Part shown: positions 26,047-34,076 of the stretch, in pieces
Layout of the letters: the number at the start of each line of letters is the position of its first letter
How positions within the stretch are numbered: position 1 is the stretch's first letter
Assembly (NCBI RefSeq): GCF_947504215.1
Contig: NZ_CANNGO010000019.1
Coordinates: 1-60,140, forward strand
Origin: an uncultured Ruegeria sp.
GTDB lineage: Bacteria; Pseudomonadota; Alphaproteobacteria; Rhodobacterales; Rhodobacteraceae
Direction of reading: 5' to 3'
DNA: 60,140 nucleotides
The notes under the pieces: generated by a model
Seen by the model: only the letters and a program-made list of their open reading frames with translations
Databases searched by the model: none
Told to the model about the DNA's origin: nothing
Position numbers and translations under genes: made by a program

Positions 26047-26912
26047 CCCGCATCCGCCCCTTCCTGCTGGGCAAAGAAGGACGTGCCTTTAGGCACGGCG
26101 GGCAGGGCCATGTCGTATGACGTACACCGCACACGTCCACTTGCCTCACCGCGCACCAATTCGTGTGTGAACCTGCTGGGCAGATGGTTGGGGCTCAGCT
26201 CGATCGCGTCCTCGGCATAATAGGTGGTGATGTACAGCGTGCGGGATGTGTCCGACAGGTTCGGCGCGGAACCGTGCAGCAGGTTCACGTGCATCAGGCA
26301 AACCGAACCCGCCTTGCCCGTACATTTCACGATTTTGTCGCGCTGTGCGTCGACAATTGCGTCGTCTACAGCGCCTGTGAACACGCCGTCATGCCAATGC
26401 GAATGGATTGGACCCTTGTGGGTGCCAGGCAGAACTTCGAGCGGCCCGTTTTCAAGCGTCACGTCGTCGATAAACAACAAGGCAGTGATCATGTCGTCAT
26501 TCGTCATCGGCTCGAACGGGAAATCCTGATGCCATTTGACCTGTGTCGCGGTGCCCGGCAGTTTTGAGTTCACCTTGCCGTGGTGGAACCGGATACCGGG
26601 GCCGATTAGTTCGGCGCAGAAATCGACGGTGGCTGCGTTGCGCATAATCCCTGCGAAAACGCCTGACACCTCTTCGGGGGATTGCACGCGGCGCAGACCA
26701 GGCGTGTCGGCGTTATGGCCGGGCTGCAAATCGAAACGGGGACGACCATCAAGGGTCTCTCCGTAGTCGTCGTCATATGCGCGGCTTTCATCGACCCAAG
26801 TTGCAAACTCGGAGCGCAGATCAGCCAGCTCATCTGCGCTGACCGCATTTTCCAAGACGATCACACCGTCGCGCCAGAAGGTACTTTTCTGCTTTTGCGT
26901 CAATAATCCCAC
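26043..26912 (-). CDS. Phytanoyl-CoA dioxygenase (PhyH) family, Fe(II)/2-oxoglutarate enzyme
   Basis: 289 residues. The iron-binding facial triad is visible as H-x-D in VKWHQDFPFEP (about residue 150) and a distal His in VNLLHGSAPNLSD, with the 2-oxoglutarate-binding Arg in SRTLYITTYY. GPLEVLPGTHKG is the usual PhyH loop. Fold family includes the ectoine hydroxylase EctD, but the EctD signature region is not matched. It is the first gene of the minus-strand operon PhyH - EutA-like - FAD oxidase and starts 20 nt from operator site 1. Hydroxylation or demethylation of the imported compound is the likely role. Confidence 0.8.
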   Translation of the reverse strand: MGLLTQKQKSTFWRDGVIVLENAVSADELADLRSEFATWVDESRAYDDDYGETLDGRPRFDLQPGHNADTPGLRRVQSPEEVSGVFAGIMRNAATVDFCAELIGPGIRFHHGKVNSKLPGTATQVKWHQDFPFEPMTNDDMITALLFIDDVTLENGPLEVLPGTHKGPIHSHWHDGVFTGAVDDAIVDAQRDKIVKCTGKAGSVCLMHVNLLHGSAPNLSDTSRTLYITTYYAEDAIELSPNHLPSRFTHELVRGEASGRVRCTSYDMALPAVPKGTSFFAQQEGADAG

Positions 26913-26932
26913 TTGAAGCTCTCCCGTGCAGT

Positions 26933-26946
26933 CTGGTATATACCAG
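26933..26946. promoter_or_regulatory. GntR operator site 1
   Basis: Perfect 14-bp palindrome CTGGTATATACCAG, 20 nt upstream of the PhyH start. The 12-bp core TGGTATATACCA recurs at 27014-27025. Sequences with central TATA and flanking TGG/CCA fit HutC-subfamily GntR operators. Confidence 0.7.
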
Positions 26947-27012
26947 TTAAATTTGATGCAAGTTAACTAGAAAGGTTCCGGACCTGTCAACACAAACAAA
27001 ACACTTGATCAA

Positions 27013-27026
27013 CTGGTATATACCAT
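27013..27026. promoter_or_regulatory. GntR operator site 2
   Basis: CTGGTATATACCAT with the palindromic core TGGTATATACCA, centred 80 bp from site 1 and 18 nt upstream of the GntR gene start. With one site at each divergent gene, the regulator probably represses both the PhyH operon and itself. Confidence 0.7.
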
Positions 27027-27044
27027 ACACCATTTCGATGACCG

Positions 27045-27839
27045 GTGATTCGAGGAACCGCGGTTTTGTTAGACAAGCATAGAAGCAGAGACAGCCAAGA
27101 CGATCCGTCGTCCCGTCCCCGCTTTTTGCAAATTGCTGGCGAAATCAGGCGGCAAATTGCAATCGGTAGATTGAAAGAACAAGAAATCCTCCCGTCTGAA
27201 CGTAGCCTGTCAGAGCAATACGACGTCAGCCGGATGACAGCCCGCCGGGCACTCGAGGCGTTGGAAACCGAAGGGCTGGTTTACAGTGCGGATAGGCGCG
27301 GACGCTTCGTTTCGCCCCAGCGGCTAAAATACAACGTCAGCAACATGGTTAGCTTTGTCAGCACTGCGCAGACTAATGATGTCGACCTTAGGATTGAAGT
27401 CGTCGAGACGGCTGCGACCGTTGCAGACAGAAGATTGGCTGAGCTATTCGAACTGCCCAAAGGCAGTCCGATCATCGCCTACACTCGCCTTTTTTACACA
27501 GGTGACCATCCGATCTTTATCGAGACCGAGTACCTGCCTGCAGACCGTTTCCCCGATTTTCTGCAACATGATCTGTGCCAGTCGACCACACAGATTCTTG
27601 AGAAATACTATGACGCATCTGCCAGCACCGGAGATATCATGATCCGTATGCGCGGTGTGCAAACAGACGAGGCACAGCTTTTGAGTATTTCCGCCAGCCA
27701 CACGGTGATCGAGCTGGAACAGGTAATCCGCGACGCGGCCCGCGTGCCGTTTTGCTTTGGGCGTCAGGTATGGCGCGGCGAGATGGCTGAGTTTTCGGCC
27801 CACGCGATTGTCAGCCCACAAAGCTTTGACAAGGAATGA
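27045..27839 (+). CDS. GntR-family (HutC-type) transcriptional regulator
   Basis: 264 residues from GTG 27045. N-terminal winged helix-turn-helix (about 22-95): FLQIAGEIRRQIAIGRL, LPSERSLSEQYDVSRMTARR, GLVYSADRRGRFVSP. The C-terminal UTRA ligand domain (about 110-260) has GSPIIAYTRLFYTGDHPIFI and the family's closing strands (VIELEQVIRDAARVPFCFG). HutC-type regulators usually bind a pathway intermediate. It is divergent from the PhyH operon and 13 nt upstream of the M24 gene, which is probably co-transcribed. Confidence 0.88.
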   Translation: MIRGTAVLLDKHRSRDSQDDPSSRPRFLQIAGEIRRQIAIGRLKEQEILPSERSLSEQYDVSRMTARRALEALETEGLVYSADRRGRFVSPQRLKYNVSNMVSFVSTAQTNDVDLRIEVVETAATVADRRLAELFELPKGSPIIAYTRLFYTGDHPIFIETEYLPADRFPDFLQHDLCQSTTQILEKYYDASASTGDIMIRMRGVQTDEAQLLSISASHTVIELEQVIRDAARVPFCFGRQVWRGEMAEFSAHAIVSPQSFDKE

Positions 27840-27852
27840 AGGACACCACAAC

Positions 27853-29031
27853 ATGCCATTGAACGCCACAGCGCCTGAGCGTGGATTTAACGACGCCGAA
27901 TTCAGCGCCCGCACCGCCAAGGCGCAAGCGGCGATGGAGGTGTCGGGCCTAGCGGGCATGTTGCTGATGAGCGAGCAGGATGTCCGTTACTTCACGGGTT
28001 TCCATACGCTGTTCTGGCAAAGTCCGACGCGCCCTTGGTTTGTGTTCGTCCCCGCCAGCGGCAAACCTGTTGCCGTGATCCCTGAAATCGGGGCCGAACT
28101 GATGCGCCGCGGTTGGATCGATGACATCCGCACCTGGAGCGCCCCGACCCCGCAAGATGACGGAATCAGCCTGTTGCTTGACCTTCTTGGGCCGCTGGCA
28201 AAAGAGAGTGCCAAGATCGGCGTAATGAAGGGCCACGAGACCAAGTTGCAAATGCCGCTGGGAGATTGGGAACGGCTGATGGCTGGACTACCGGGGCTTG
28301 AGATTACCGATGTAACCGGGTTGGTGCAGGGGCTGCGTAAGGTCAAATCCCCGGCCGAGATCGGAAAGCTGGGGCACATTTGTGCGATTGGCTCTGCCGC
28401 ATTTGGCAAGGTGCCAGAGGTTATTCACGAAGGGATGCCATTGGAAGAGGTGTTCCGCCAGTTCCGCCTGACCGCGATCGGTTATGGTGCAGACGACGCA
28501 CCTTATGTTGTCGGTGCCGCCGATCAAGGTGGCTATGCCGACGTGATCTCGCCCCCATCGCGTCGACCCTTGCAGCATGGCGATGTGCTGATGCTGGATA
28601 CAGGCTGCACATGGGACGGATATTTCTGCGACTTTGATCGCAATTGGGCCATCAGCCACGCGAGTGACGACGCCAGGCGGGCCTATGACGTGCTGTGGCG
28701 CGCCACGCAAGCTGGGATCGAAGCTGCAAAACCAGGTAATACCTGCCTTGATCTGTTCATTGCGATGTCGACGGTCATTGCTGAAATGGACAGTTCTGGC
28801 GGCGATATCGGGCGGCTGGGGCATGGGCTGGGAATGCAACTAACCGAGCAGCCCTCGCACGCAGCTTTCGACGAGACTGAGCTGAAAGAGAATATGGTGT
28901 TGACCATCGAGCCATCGCTTAGCTATGGCGACGGGCTCATGATGGTGCACGAAGAGAACATCGTGGTGGGCGGGGACGGGGCAAGTCTACTTACGTCGCG
29001 CGCAGCAACGGATTTGCCGGTCGTTACTTAG
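27853..29031 (+). CDS. M24-family metallohydrolase (Xaa-Pro peptidase / creatinase fold)
   Basis: 392 residues from the ATG at 27853 (GAAGGA upstream). The N-terminal creatinase-like domain (about 1-165) includes EQDVRYFTGFHTLFWQS. The C-terminal pita-bread domain has all metal ligands of the peptidase type: Asp in LMLDTGCTWDGY, Asp in FCDFDRNW, His in RLGHGLGMQ, Glu in LTIEPSLSYG and Glu in VHEENIVV. In ectoine-degradation clusters the ring-opening hydrolase DoeA/EutD belongs to this fold, so this is the candidate for the amide- or ring-hydrolysing step; peptidase activity is equally possible. Confidence 0.82.
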   Translation: MPLNATAPERGFNDAEFSARTAKAQAAMEVSGLAGMLLMSEQDVRYFTGFHTLFWQSPTRPWFVFVPASGKPVAVIPEIGAELMRRGWIDDIRTWSAPTPQDDGISLLLDLLGPLAKESAKIGVMKGHETKLQMPLGDWERLMAGLPGLEITDVTGLVQGLRKVKSPAEIGKLGHICAIGSAAFGKVPEVIHEGMPLEEVFRQFRLTAIGYGADDAPYVVGAADQGGYADVISPPSRRPLQHGDVLMLDTGCTWDGYFCDFDRNWAISHASDDARRAYDVLWRATQAGIEAAKPGNTCLDLFIAMSTVIAEMDSSGGDIGRLGHGLGMQLTEQPSHAAFDETELKENMVLTIEPSLSYGDGLMMVHEENIVVGGDGASLLTSRAATDLPVVT

Positions 29032-29046
29032 GCACGAACCGCAGCG

Positions 29047-29496
29047 CTAAATGATATCCAATGACACCTTTACGCGATCCATGACGATCGAAGACGTGAA
29101 TTTGCTGACGTTCGACTCGTCGAAAAAGTACTCTTGGGTAAATTCCTCGTACTCGGCAATGTCCTGCACGATCACGACCAGAATGAAATCGGCTTCTCCT
29201 GTCGCATAATAGCACTGCTGGACCGCCGGAGCAGTTCGCATGCGGCGCTTGAAATCATCCAAATGCCTGCGGCTTTCGCGTTCGAGCATCACCTGGACAA
29301 TCACCGTCATTCCCCGACCCAACTTGACCGAAGAAAGAACCGCAATCTCCCTTTCGATCACGCCGGTTTCACGCAACTTCTTTAGACGTTTTTGAACTGC
29401 TGGCGGTGACAACCCGATCTCAATACCAAGAGCTTCCGCTGTTAAGCGGGCATCGCTTTGAACAAGTTTCAGAATTTCGAGGTCTTTTTCATCCAT
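29047..29496 (-). CDS. Lrp/AsnC-family transcriptional regulator
   Basis: 149 residues. The helix-turn-helix is at about 5-60 (LEILKLVQSDARLTAEALG, LSPPAVQKRLKKLRETGVI). The C-terminal RAM ligand-binding domain follows (VIVQVMLERESRRHLDDF, ATGEADFILVVIVQDIAEYEEF). Regulators of this family control ectoine-use clusters (AsnC/DoeX). Here it is divergent from the Ehu-type importer genes, with 252 nt between starts, where its sites should lie. Confidence 0.88.
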   Translation of the reverse strand: MDEKDLEILKLVQSDARLTAEALGIEIGLSPPAVQKRLKKLRETGVIEREIAVLSSVKLGRGMTVIVQVMLERESRRHLDDFKRRMRTAPAVQQCYYATGEADFILVVIVQDIAEYEEFTQEYFFDESNVSKFTSSIVMDRVKVSLDII

Positions 29497-29748
29497 GCGT
29501 CGATTTAGTTCGGCACTTACTCGTTACGCAACACATTTAATCGCTAGAACGGGTATTTTGACGAAATCCCTCCCTCATCGCCAATAAAATAAAGCGTATT
29601 AGTCGGGGGGCAAATCCAAAAAACCGTGTGTGGTCACCGACAATGCAGTTGAAGGAATGCCCTTGCTGTAAGGCGCACGCACACTCCCAACGGACGCTAC
29701 GCTTTTGGCGCACGTCCGACACAACAATGGCAAGGAGGAACATAGTCC

Positions 29749-30585
29749 ATGAAAGTCAAGAAAACCCTGATCGCAGCGAGCATAGCAATCGCAGCCACAG
29801 CAACAACAGCTTTGGCGGGCCCATTGCAGGATCGCATCGACGCCGGCGAAACAATCCGCATTGGTTTTGCAAACATTCCGCTTTGGGGATACCCGGATGA
29901 GGATGGCAATGCGGATGGCTTCACAAATGACATCGCCATCCAGACGCTTGCCAAAATGGGTCTCACAAACGTCGAAGCCGTTGTAACCGATTGGGGCGGG
30001 TTGATTCCAGGCCTGAAGGCCGAGCGTTTCGATCTCATTACAGGTGGCATGTACATCCTGAATTCGCGTTGTGAGAATGTTTCGTTCTCCGAGCCGGTAG
30101 CAAAGTCCGGCGATGGTGTTCTTGTTCCTGCGGGCAATCCTAACAACATCAACAATTACACCGACATTCTCGAAGGTGGCTTCACGATGGTGACCGGTGC
30201 AGGCTACAATACCGTCGAGGCCGCACAGCGCGTCGGAATCGATGGTGATACCCTGATGCAGGTGCCCGGCCCGACAGAAATGGTTGCGGCACTTAAGGCC
30301 GGCCGCGCCGATGCGGCAATCCTGACCTATTTTGAAGCGTCGCACCTAGCCGAAGATCACGATGAAATTGAGCTAGGAGACGTCTCACTTATGCCCATCT
30401 GGAGCCAGAACTTTGCTGGCATTGGTTTCCGTCATGAAGATCAGGACTTCCTTGCCAGCTTCAATGAGGCTCTCGCTGGCTATCTTGGCACGGACGAAAT
30501 GATGGCGGTCGTCGCTGAGCATGAATACACAGTGGATCACCTTCCAGGTGACACGACAGCGGAATGGGCATGCGCCAACCGCTAA
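29749..30585 (+). CDS. ehuB: Ectoine-type (EhuB-like) ABC substrate-binding protein
   Basis: 278 residues; AAGGAGG lies 12 nt upstream. The signal peptide ends near residue 23 (TALAG). The mature protein is a family-3 periplasmic binding protein. Features that recall EhuB are IRIGFANIPLWGYPDEDG near the start, WGGLIPGLKAERFDLITGGM, and CENVSFSEPVAKSGDGVLVP. It delivers ligand to the two permeases and the ATPase that follow. EhuB binds ectoine/hydroxyectoine; the residues lining that pocket cannot be judged by eye, and the rest of the island suggests a different ligand, so the name marks family, not proven substrate. Confidence 0.8.
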   Translation: MKVKKTLIAASIAIAATATTALAGPLQDRIDAGETIRIGFANIPLWGYPDEDGNADGFTNDIAIQTLAKMGLTNVEAVVTDWGGLIPGLKAERFDLITGGMYILNSRCENVSFSEPVAKSGDGVLVPAGNPNNINNYTDILEGGFTMVTGAGYNTVEAAQRVGIDGDTLMQVPGPTEMVAALKAGRADAAILTYFEASHLAEDHDEIELGDVSLMPIWSQNFAGIGFRHEDQDFLASFNEALAGYLGTDEMMAVVAEHEYTVDHLPGDTTAEWACANR

Positions 30586-30607
30586 TTTCTGTTCGCAGAC
30601 GGACGGA

Positions 30608-30633
30608 GTGGCAGGCCTCAGCGGGCCTGCCAC
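30608..30633 (+). terminator. Intercistronic hairpin after ehuB
   Basis: Perfect 10-bp stem GTGGCAGGCC / GGCCTGCCAC with loop TCAGCG, followed by AATTCTT. Placed between the binding-protein gene and the permease genes, it is likely a partial terminator or mRNA stabiliser that keeps the binding protein in excess. Confidence 0.65.
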
Positions 30634-30666
30634 AATTCTTGACACCACCAGATCTAGGCACTCCCA

Positions 30667-31332
30667 ATGAGCTTATTTGAATTTCTGAGCCAATACTGGC
30701 CGCTCTTGATGTCAGGCACGGGCGTGACTGTCGCCCAATTCCTGCTTGGCGCGATCCTAACCGTGGGTCTGGCACTTGTGTTCGGCTTGATGAAAATGTC
30801 ATCGAACAGGGCGATCAAAGGGTCCGCTGTTGTCTACATCGAGATTTTTCGCGGCACTTCGCTATTGGTGCAGCTCTACTGGATTTTCTTCGTACTTCCG
30901 TTGTTCGGAGTAACGCTTGAGAAATTCACAGCCGGTTGGGTGGCTATCGGATTAAACGCAGGGGCCTATGGGGCAGAACTTGTGCGTGGCGGCATCATGG
31001 CCGTACCCAAAGGCCAATGGGAAGCGGCAACCGCCATCAACATGAGCGCAGCCCGCCGAATGTGGCGCATCATACTTCCTCAAGCATTGGTGAACATGCT
31101 TCCAGCATGGGGTAACCTGATGGTTGAAATCCTGAAAGGGACGGCCTTGGTTTCGCTGATCTCTGTCGCGGACCTGATGTTTCAAGCCAAACAAATCAAC
31201 GCTAGCACATATTTATCGGCGCAGATATTTGGCACTGCATTGGTCATCTACTATATTCTGGCACGCTTTTTGCTGACCCCGTTCATGCGTTGGCTTGAGG
31301 GCTTCATGGCCCGCAAGTTGGGGAGGGCGTAA
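30667..31332 (+). CDS. ehuC: ABC permease, EhuC-like
   Basis: 221 residues with about five membrane helices. Closely resembles EhuC: VYIEIFRGTSLLVQLYWIFFVLPLFG and the EAA loop ELVRGGIMAVPKGQWEAATAINMS, then LPQALVNMLPAWGNLMVEILKGTALVSLIS. It is part of the inner-membrane channel of the importer and ends 3 nt before the next gene. Confidence 0.85.
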   Translation: MSLFEFLSQYWPLLMSGTGVTVAQFLLGAILTVGLALVFGLMKMSSNRAIKGSAVVYIEIFRGTSLLVQLYWIFFVLPLFGVTLEKFTAGWVAIGLNAGAYGAELVRGGIMAVPKGQWEAATAINMSAARRMWRIILPQALVNMLPAWGNLMVEILKGTALVSLISVADLMFQAKQINASTYLSAQIFGTALVIYYILARFLLTPFMRWLEGFMARKLGRA

Positions 31333-31335
31333 ACC

Positions 31336-32037
31336 ATGTTTGACTGGCTATTCACAGACGATTGGTTCCCAAAGTTTGACTGGCGCTGGGATTACGCTTG
31401 GGAAATCCTGCCGCGCCTGATTGAGGCAACAGGCAACACTTTGATCGCCGCCGCTGCGGGCTATCTTATCGCGCTTGTGCTCGGCTTGGCTTTTGCCCTT
31501 GCGCAGAGGAGCCAGAACAGGATTCTGACCTTTTTCGTGCGCGAGTTCGTCGAATTTATCCGCTCAACCCCGCTTCTGCTGCAAATCTTCTTTATCTTTT
31601 ACGTGGGTCCGCAGTTCGGCATTACGCTTAGCCCGTGGGTGTCGGGTATGATCGCCATCGGTTTGCACTATTCCTGCTATCTGTCCGAGGTCTACCGAGG
31701 AGGGATTGACAGTGTGCCAAAAGGTCAATGGGAAGCGGCGACCGCTTTGAACATGACCACAGCGCAGACCTACAAACGATTGATCATCCCGCAGGCGATC
31801 CCACCGGCCATTCCGGGCTTAGGCAATTACCTTGTCGGGATTTTCAAAGACACGCCCATGTTGTCGGTGATCGGCGTTGCCGAGCTGATCCATACGGCAA
31901 ACGCAATCGGCTCAGAAACATGGCGCTACCTGGAAGCATACACCATCGTCGGTGTTATTTTTCTTGCGCTCTCACTGCCTGCCGCAGGCCTTATCCGCGC
32001 ATTCGAGGGATTCGTGCGCCGTAAACTAGGAATGTAA
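31336..32037 (+). CDS. ehuD: ABC permease, EhuD-like
   Basis: 233 residues with about five membrane helices. FVEFIRSTPLLLQIFFIFYVGPQFG and the EAA loop EVYRGGIDSVPKGQWEAATALNMT are typical of His/Glu/Gln-family permeases, and the C-terminal half (PPAIPGLGNYLVGIFKDTP) follows EhuD closely. Compared with EhuD it has a short N-terminal extension rich in Trp and Asp (MFDWLFTDDWFPKFDWRWDY). Confidence 0.85.
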   Translation: MFDWLFTDDWFPKFDWRWDYAWEILPRLIEATGNTLIAAAAGYLIALVLGLAFALAQRSQNRILTFFVREFVEFIRSTPLLLQIFFIFYVGPQFGITLSPWVSGMIAIGLHYSCYLSEVYRGGIDSVPKGQWEAATALNMTTAQTYKRLIIPQAIPPAIPGLGNYLVGIFKDTPMLSVIGVAELIHTANAIGSETWRYLEAYTIVGVIFLALSLPAAGLIRAFEGFVRRKLGM

Positions 32038-32040
32038 GAA

Positions 32041-32856
32041 ATGGATGATTTGTCAGGTTTCCCACTCAAAATCGTGGGAGAGAATAGTCCGATGGTGAGC
32101 TTCAAGAGGGTGCGCAAAGCTTATGGGTCACTGGTAGTTCTGGATGACCTTGATCTGGACGTTGCAGCCGGTGAAATGGTGTCGGTTATTGGACCGTCTG
32201 GGTCGGGCAAGACAACCGTTTTACGCATGCTGATGACGCTGGAAAAGATCAACGGCGGGGTCATCTATGTTGATGGCAAGCCGCTAACCCATATGGCGCA
32301 GGGTGATAAACTGGTGCCGGCAAGTGAGAAGCATTTGCGGGCCCGGCGCAGCGACATCGGTATGTGCTTCCAGCACTTCAACTTATTCCCGCATATGACC
32401 GCGATCCAGAACTGCATGGAAGGGCCAGTCCAGGTCCTTGGCTTGTCCAAGGGTGAAGCGCGCGACCGTGGTGAGGAACTGTTGGAGCTTGTGGGTATGG
32501 CCGACAAGAAAGACCAGCACCCATCGCGGCTGTCTGGCGGTCAGCAGCAACGTGTCGCGATTGCGCGCGCCTTGGCGATGCGCCCAAAAGTGATGCTGTT
32601 TGACGAGGTGACTTCAGCACTCGACCCTGAAGTTATCGGCGAAGTGACAAATGTCATTCGCAAACTGGTGTCAGAGCATAACCTGACGATGTTGATGGTG
32701 ACGCACCAGATGGGTTTTGCCCGCGACATCTCTGATCGTGTTTGTTTCTTTTACGGCGGCAAGATTGAAGAGCAAGGACCTCCGGCCGAGTTGTTCGGAA
32801 ACCCGAGACGCGAGCGCACACAACAATTCCTGAGCGCGGTCAAAGAAGCCGTCTGA
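32041..32856 (+). CDS. ehuA: ABC ATPase, EhuA-like
   Basis: 271 residues from the ATG at 32041; ATG at 32092 (MVSFKRVRKAYGSL) is a possible shorter start. Walker A is in VIGPSGSGKTTVLRML (about residue 60), the signature LSGGQQQRVAIARAL, and Walker B VMLFDEVTSALDPE with the H-loop in MVTHQMGF. A 12-16 residue insertion after Walker A (LTHMAQGDKLVPASEKHLRA) is shared with EhuA ATPases and not with most amino-acid importer ATPases. It powers the importer and is followed by the EutA-like gene. Confidence 0.85.
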   Translation: MDDLSGFPLKIVGENSPMVSFKRVRKAYGSLVVLDDLDLDVAAGEMVSVIGPSGSGKTTVLRMLMTLEKINGGVIYVDGKPLTHMAQGDKLVPASEKHLRARRSDIGMCFQHFNLFPHMTAIQNCMEGPVQVLGLSKGEARDRGEELLELVGMADKKDQHPSRLSGGQQQRVAIARALAMRPKVMLFDEVTSALDPEVIGEVTNVIRKLVSEHNLTMLMVTHQMGFARDISDRVCFFYGGKIEEQGPPAELFGNPRRERTQQFLSAVKEAV

Positions 32857-32887
32857 TCTTCTGTTGCCACTTTCGGAGGAAGTTCCA

Positions 32888-33676
32888 ATGTTCAAATCCG
32901 GTGATCAGGTCACTTCAAAGGCCTGGAAGCCAATTCTGGACAACGGTCGCCATGATCGTGCCCAGATTGGATTTATCCTGATGTCGACAGATCTTGCCAG
33001 TGAGCAGGACTTTTTCGACATGGCACCGCCGGGTGTTGGCATTCACATCACCCGGCTGAAGACCGATGACTACACCACCCGTGAAACACTTGCGCAGCAC
33101 ATTGAACACATGGCCGACGCCGCATCTCGGCTGCAGCCAAATATGAAGCCCGAAGTAATCAGCTATGGTTGCACAAGCGGGTCCATCGTCAATGGCGAAC
33201 AACCCGTTTTTGATGCAATCGTTCGAGGCGCGCCCTGGGCACAGCCCATGTGTATTGTCACAGGTGTCGTTGATGCCTTGCGGGCTGTGGGCGCGCGCAA
33301 ACTAGTGGTTGGCACACCCTATCTGGACGAAATCAACACCGCCGAGGCAGAGTTCCTTGTTCAAAAAGGATTTGATATCGTTGATATTCAGGGCCTCAAT
33401 CTGGAAACGGGGATTGAGTTTGGACAGGTCTCCCCCGCTTATTGGAAAGAATTTGCAATTCAGATTGATCAGGCTGATGCCGACGCGGTCTTTCTTTCCT
33501 GCGGTGGTATCCGCGCCCTGGAAGTGGCTGAAGAGATCGAGCAAATTATCGGCAAGCCCGTTATCACTTCCAATCAGGCCCAATTCTGGAGTTGCCTGCG
33601 GCGGGCGGGGATTCCTGACAAGCTATCTGGCTTTGGTCAGCTGTTCCAACACCCCGGCACAGAGCTTTTGCCCTAG
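32888..33676 (+). CDS. EutA-like racemase/decarboxylase-fold protein (copy 2)
   Basis: 262 residues from the ATG at 32888, preceded by CGGAGGAAG; the frame is open 24 nt further upstream. Same superfamily as the gene at 25276: first Cys motif SYGCTSGSIVNG (about residue 97), second motif LSCGGIRALEV (about residue 206), final GKPVITSNQAQFWSCL. In ehu-eut operons of rhizobia eutA directly follows the transporter genes, exactly its position here. EutA's own reaction is not settled in my knowledge. Its stop overlaps that of the converging cupin gene by 4 nt. Confidence 0.75.
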   Translation: MFKSGDQVTSKAWKPILDNGRHDRAQIGFILMSTDLASEQDFFDMAPPGVGIHITRLKTDDYTTRETLAQHIEHMADAASRLQPNMKPEVISYGCTSGSIVNGEQPVFDAIVRGAPWAQPMCIVTGVVDALRAVGARKLVVGTPYLDEINTAEAEFLVQKGFDIVDIQGLNLETGIEFGQVSPAYWKEFAIQIDQADADAVFLSCGGIRALEVAEEIEQIIGKPVITSNQAQFWSCLRRAGIPDKLSGFGQLFQHPGTELLP

Positions 33677-34044
33677 TAGCCATCTGCCTTGTGCCCGAAG
33701 AACACTTTGGTGATGTCTTCGCTTACGTCCCAAGTCACTCTTTTGCCGTCATAAACGAACACAGTGTCACCCGGGCCGAGGTCAATAGTTTTGCCAGTGT
33801 CGTGCTGAATGAGGCGGCATCGTCCGAACAAAACGGTCATCAGTTCATCCCCTTGTTCAGTGCATTCAAACGCTCCTTTGGTACAGCGCCAGATCCCACA
33901 TCGGGTTGTATGCCCCGGACCGCCAACATCAATGCGGCCATAGATTTTTGGCGCACCATGGGTGATCACATAGTCGCTTTCCGGGGCGTCGAATGGCCAG
34001 TATTCAAGTGGCCCAACATCATCTCCGGGTTTGTATTTTGACAT
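33673..34044 (-). CDS. Small cupin protein (cupin_3 / ureidoglycine-aminohydrolase-like)
   Basis: 123 residues, single cupin barrel. Motif positions: GIWRCTKGAFECTEQGDELMTVLFG for the first half and LGPGDTVFVYDGKRVTWDVSEDITKVFF for the second, the pattern of the DUF861/cupin_3 family. The usual His residues of motif 1 are replaced by other residues, so metal binding is uncertain. It is transcribed toward the EutA-like gene and is the last gene of the M20 - ammonia-lyase - cupin operon. Its role is unknown. Confidence 0.65.
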   Translation of the reverse strand: MSKYKPGDDVGPLEYWPFDAPESDYVITHGAPKIYGRIDVGGPGHTTRCGIWRCTKGAFECTEQGDELMTVLFGRCRLIQHDTGKTIDLGPGDTVFVYDGKRVTWDVSEDITKVFFGHKADGY

Positions 34045-34076
34045 TTATGTGCCTCCGCGGGTCTGAATTTACTCGA

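Noticed and set aside
29599..30345. 248-codon minus-strand frame
   Set aside because: Antisense to ehuB; composition is Cys/His/Arg-rich and unlike a real protein.
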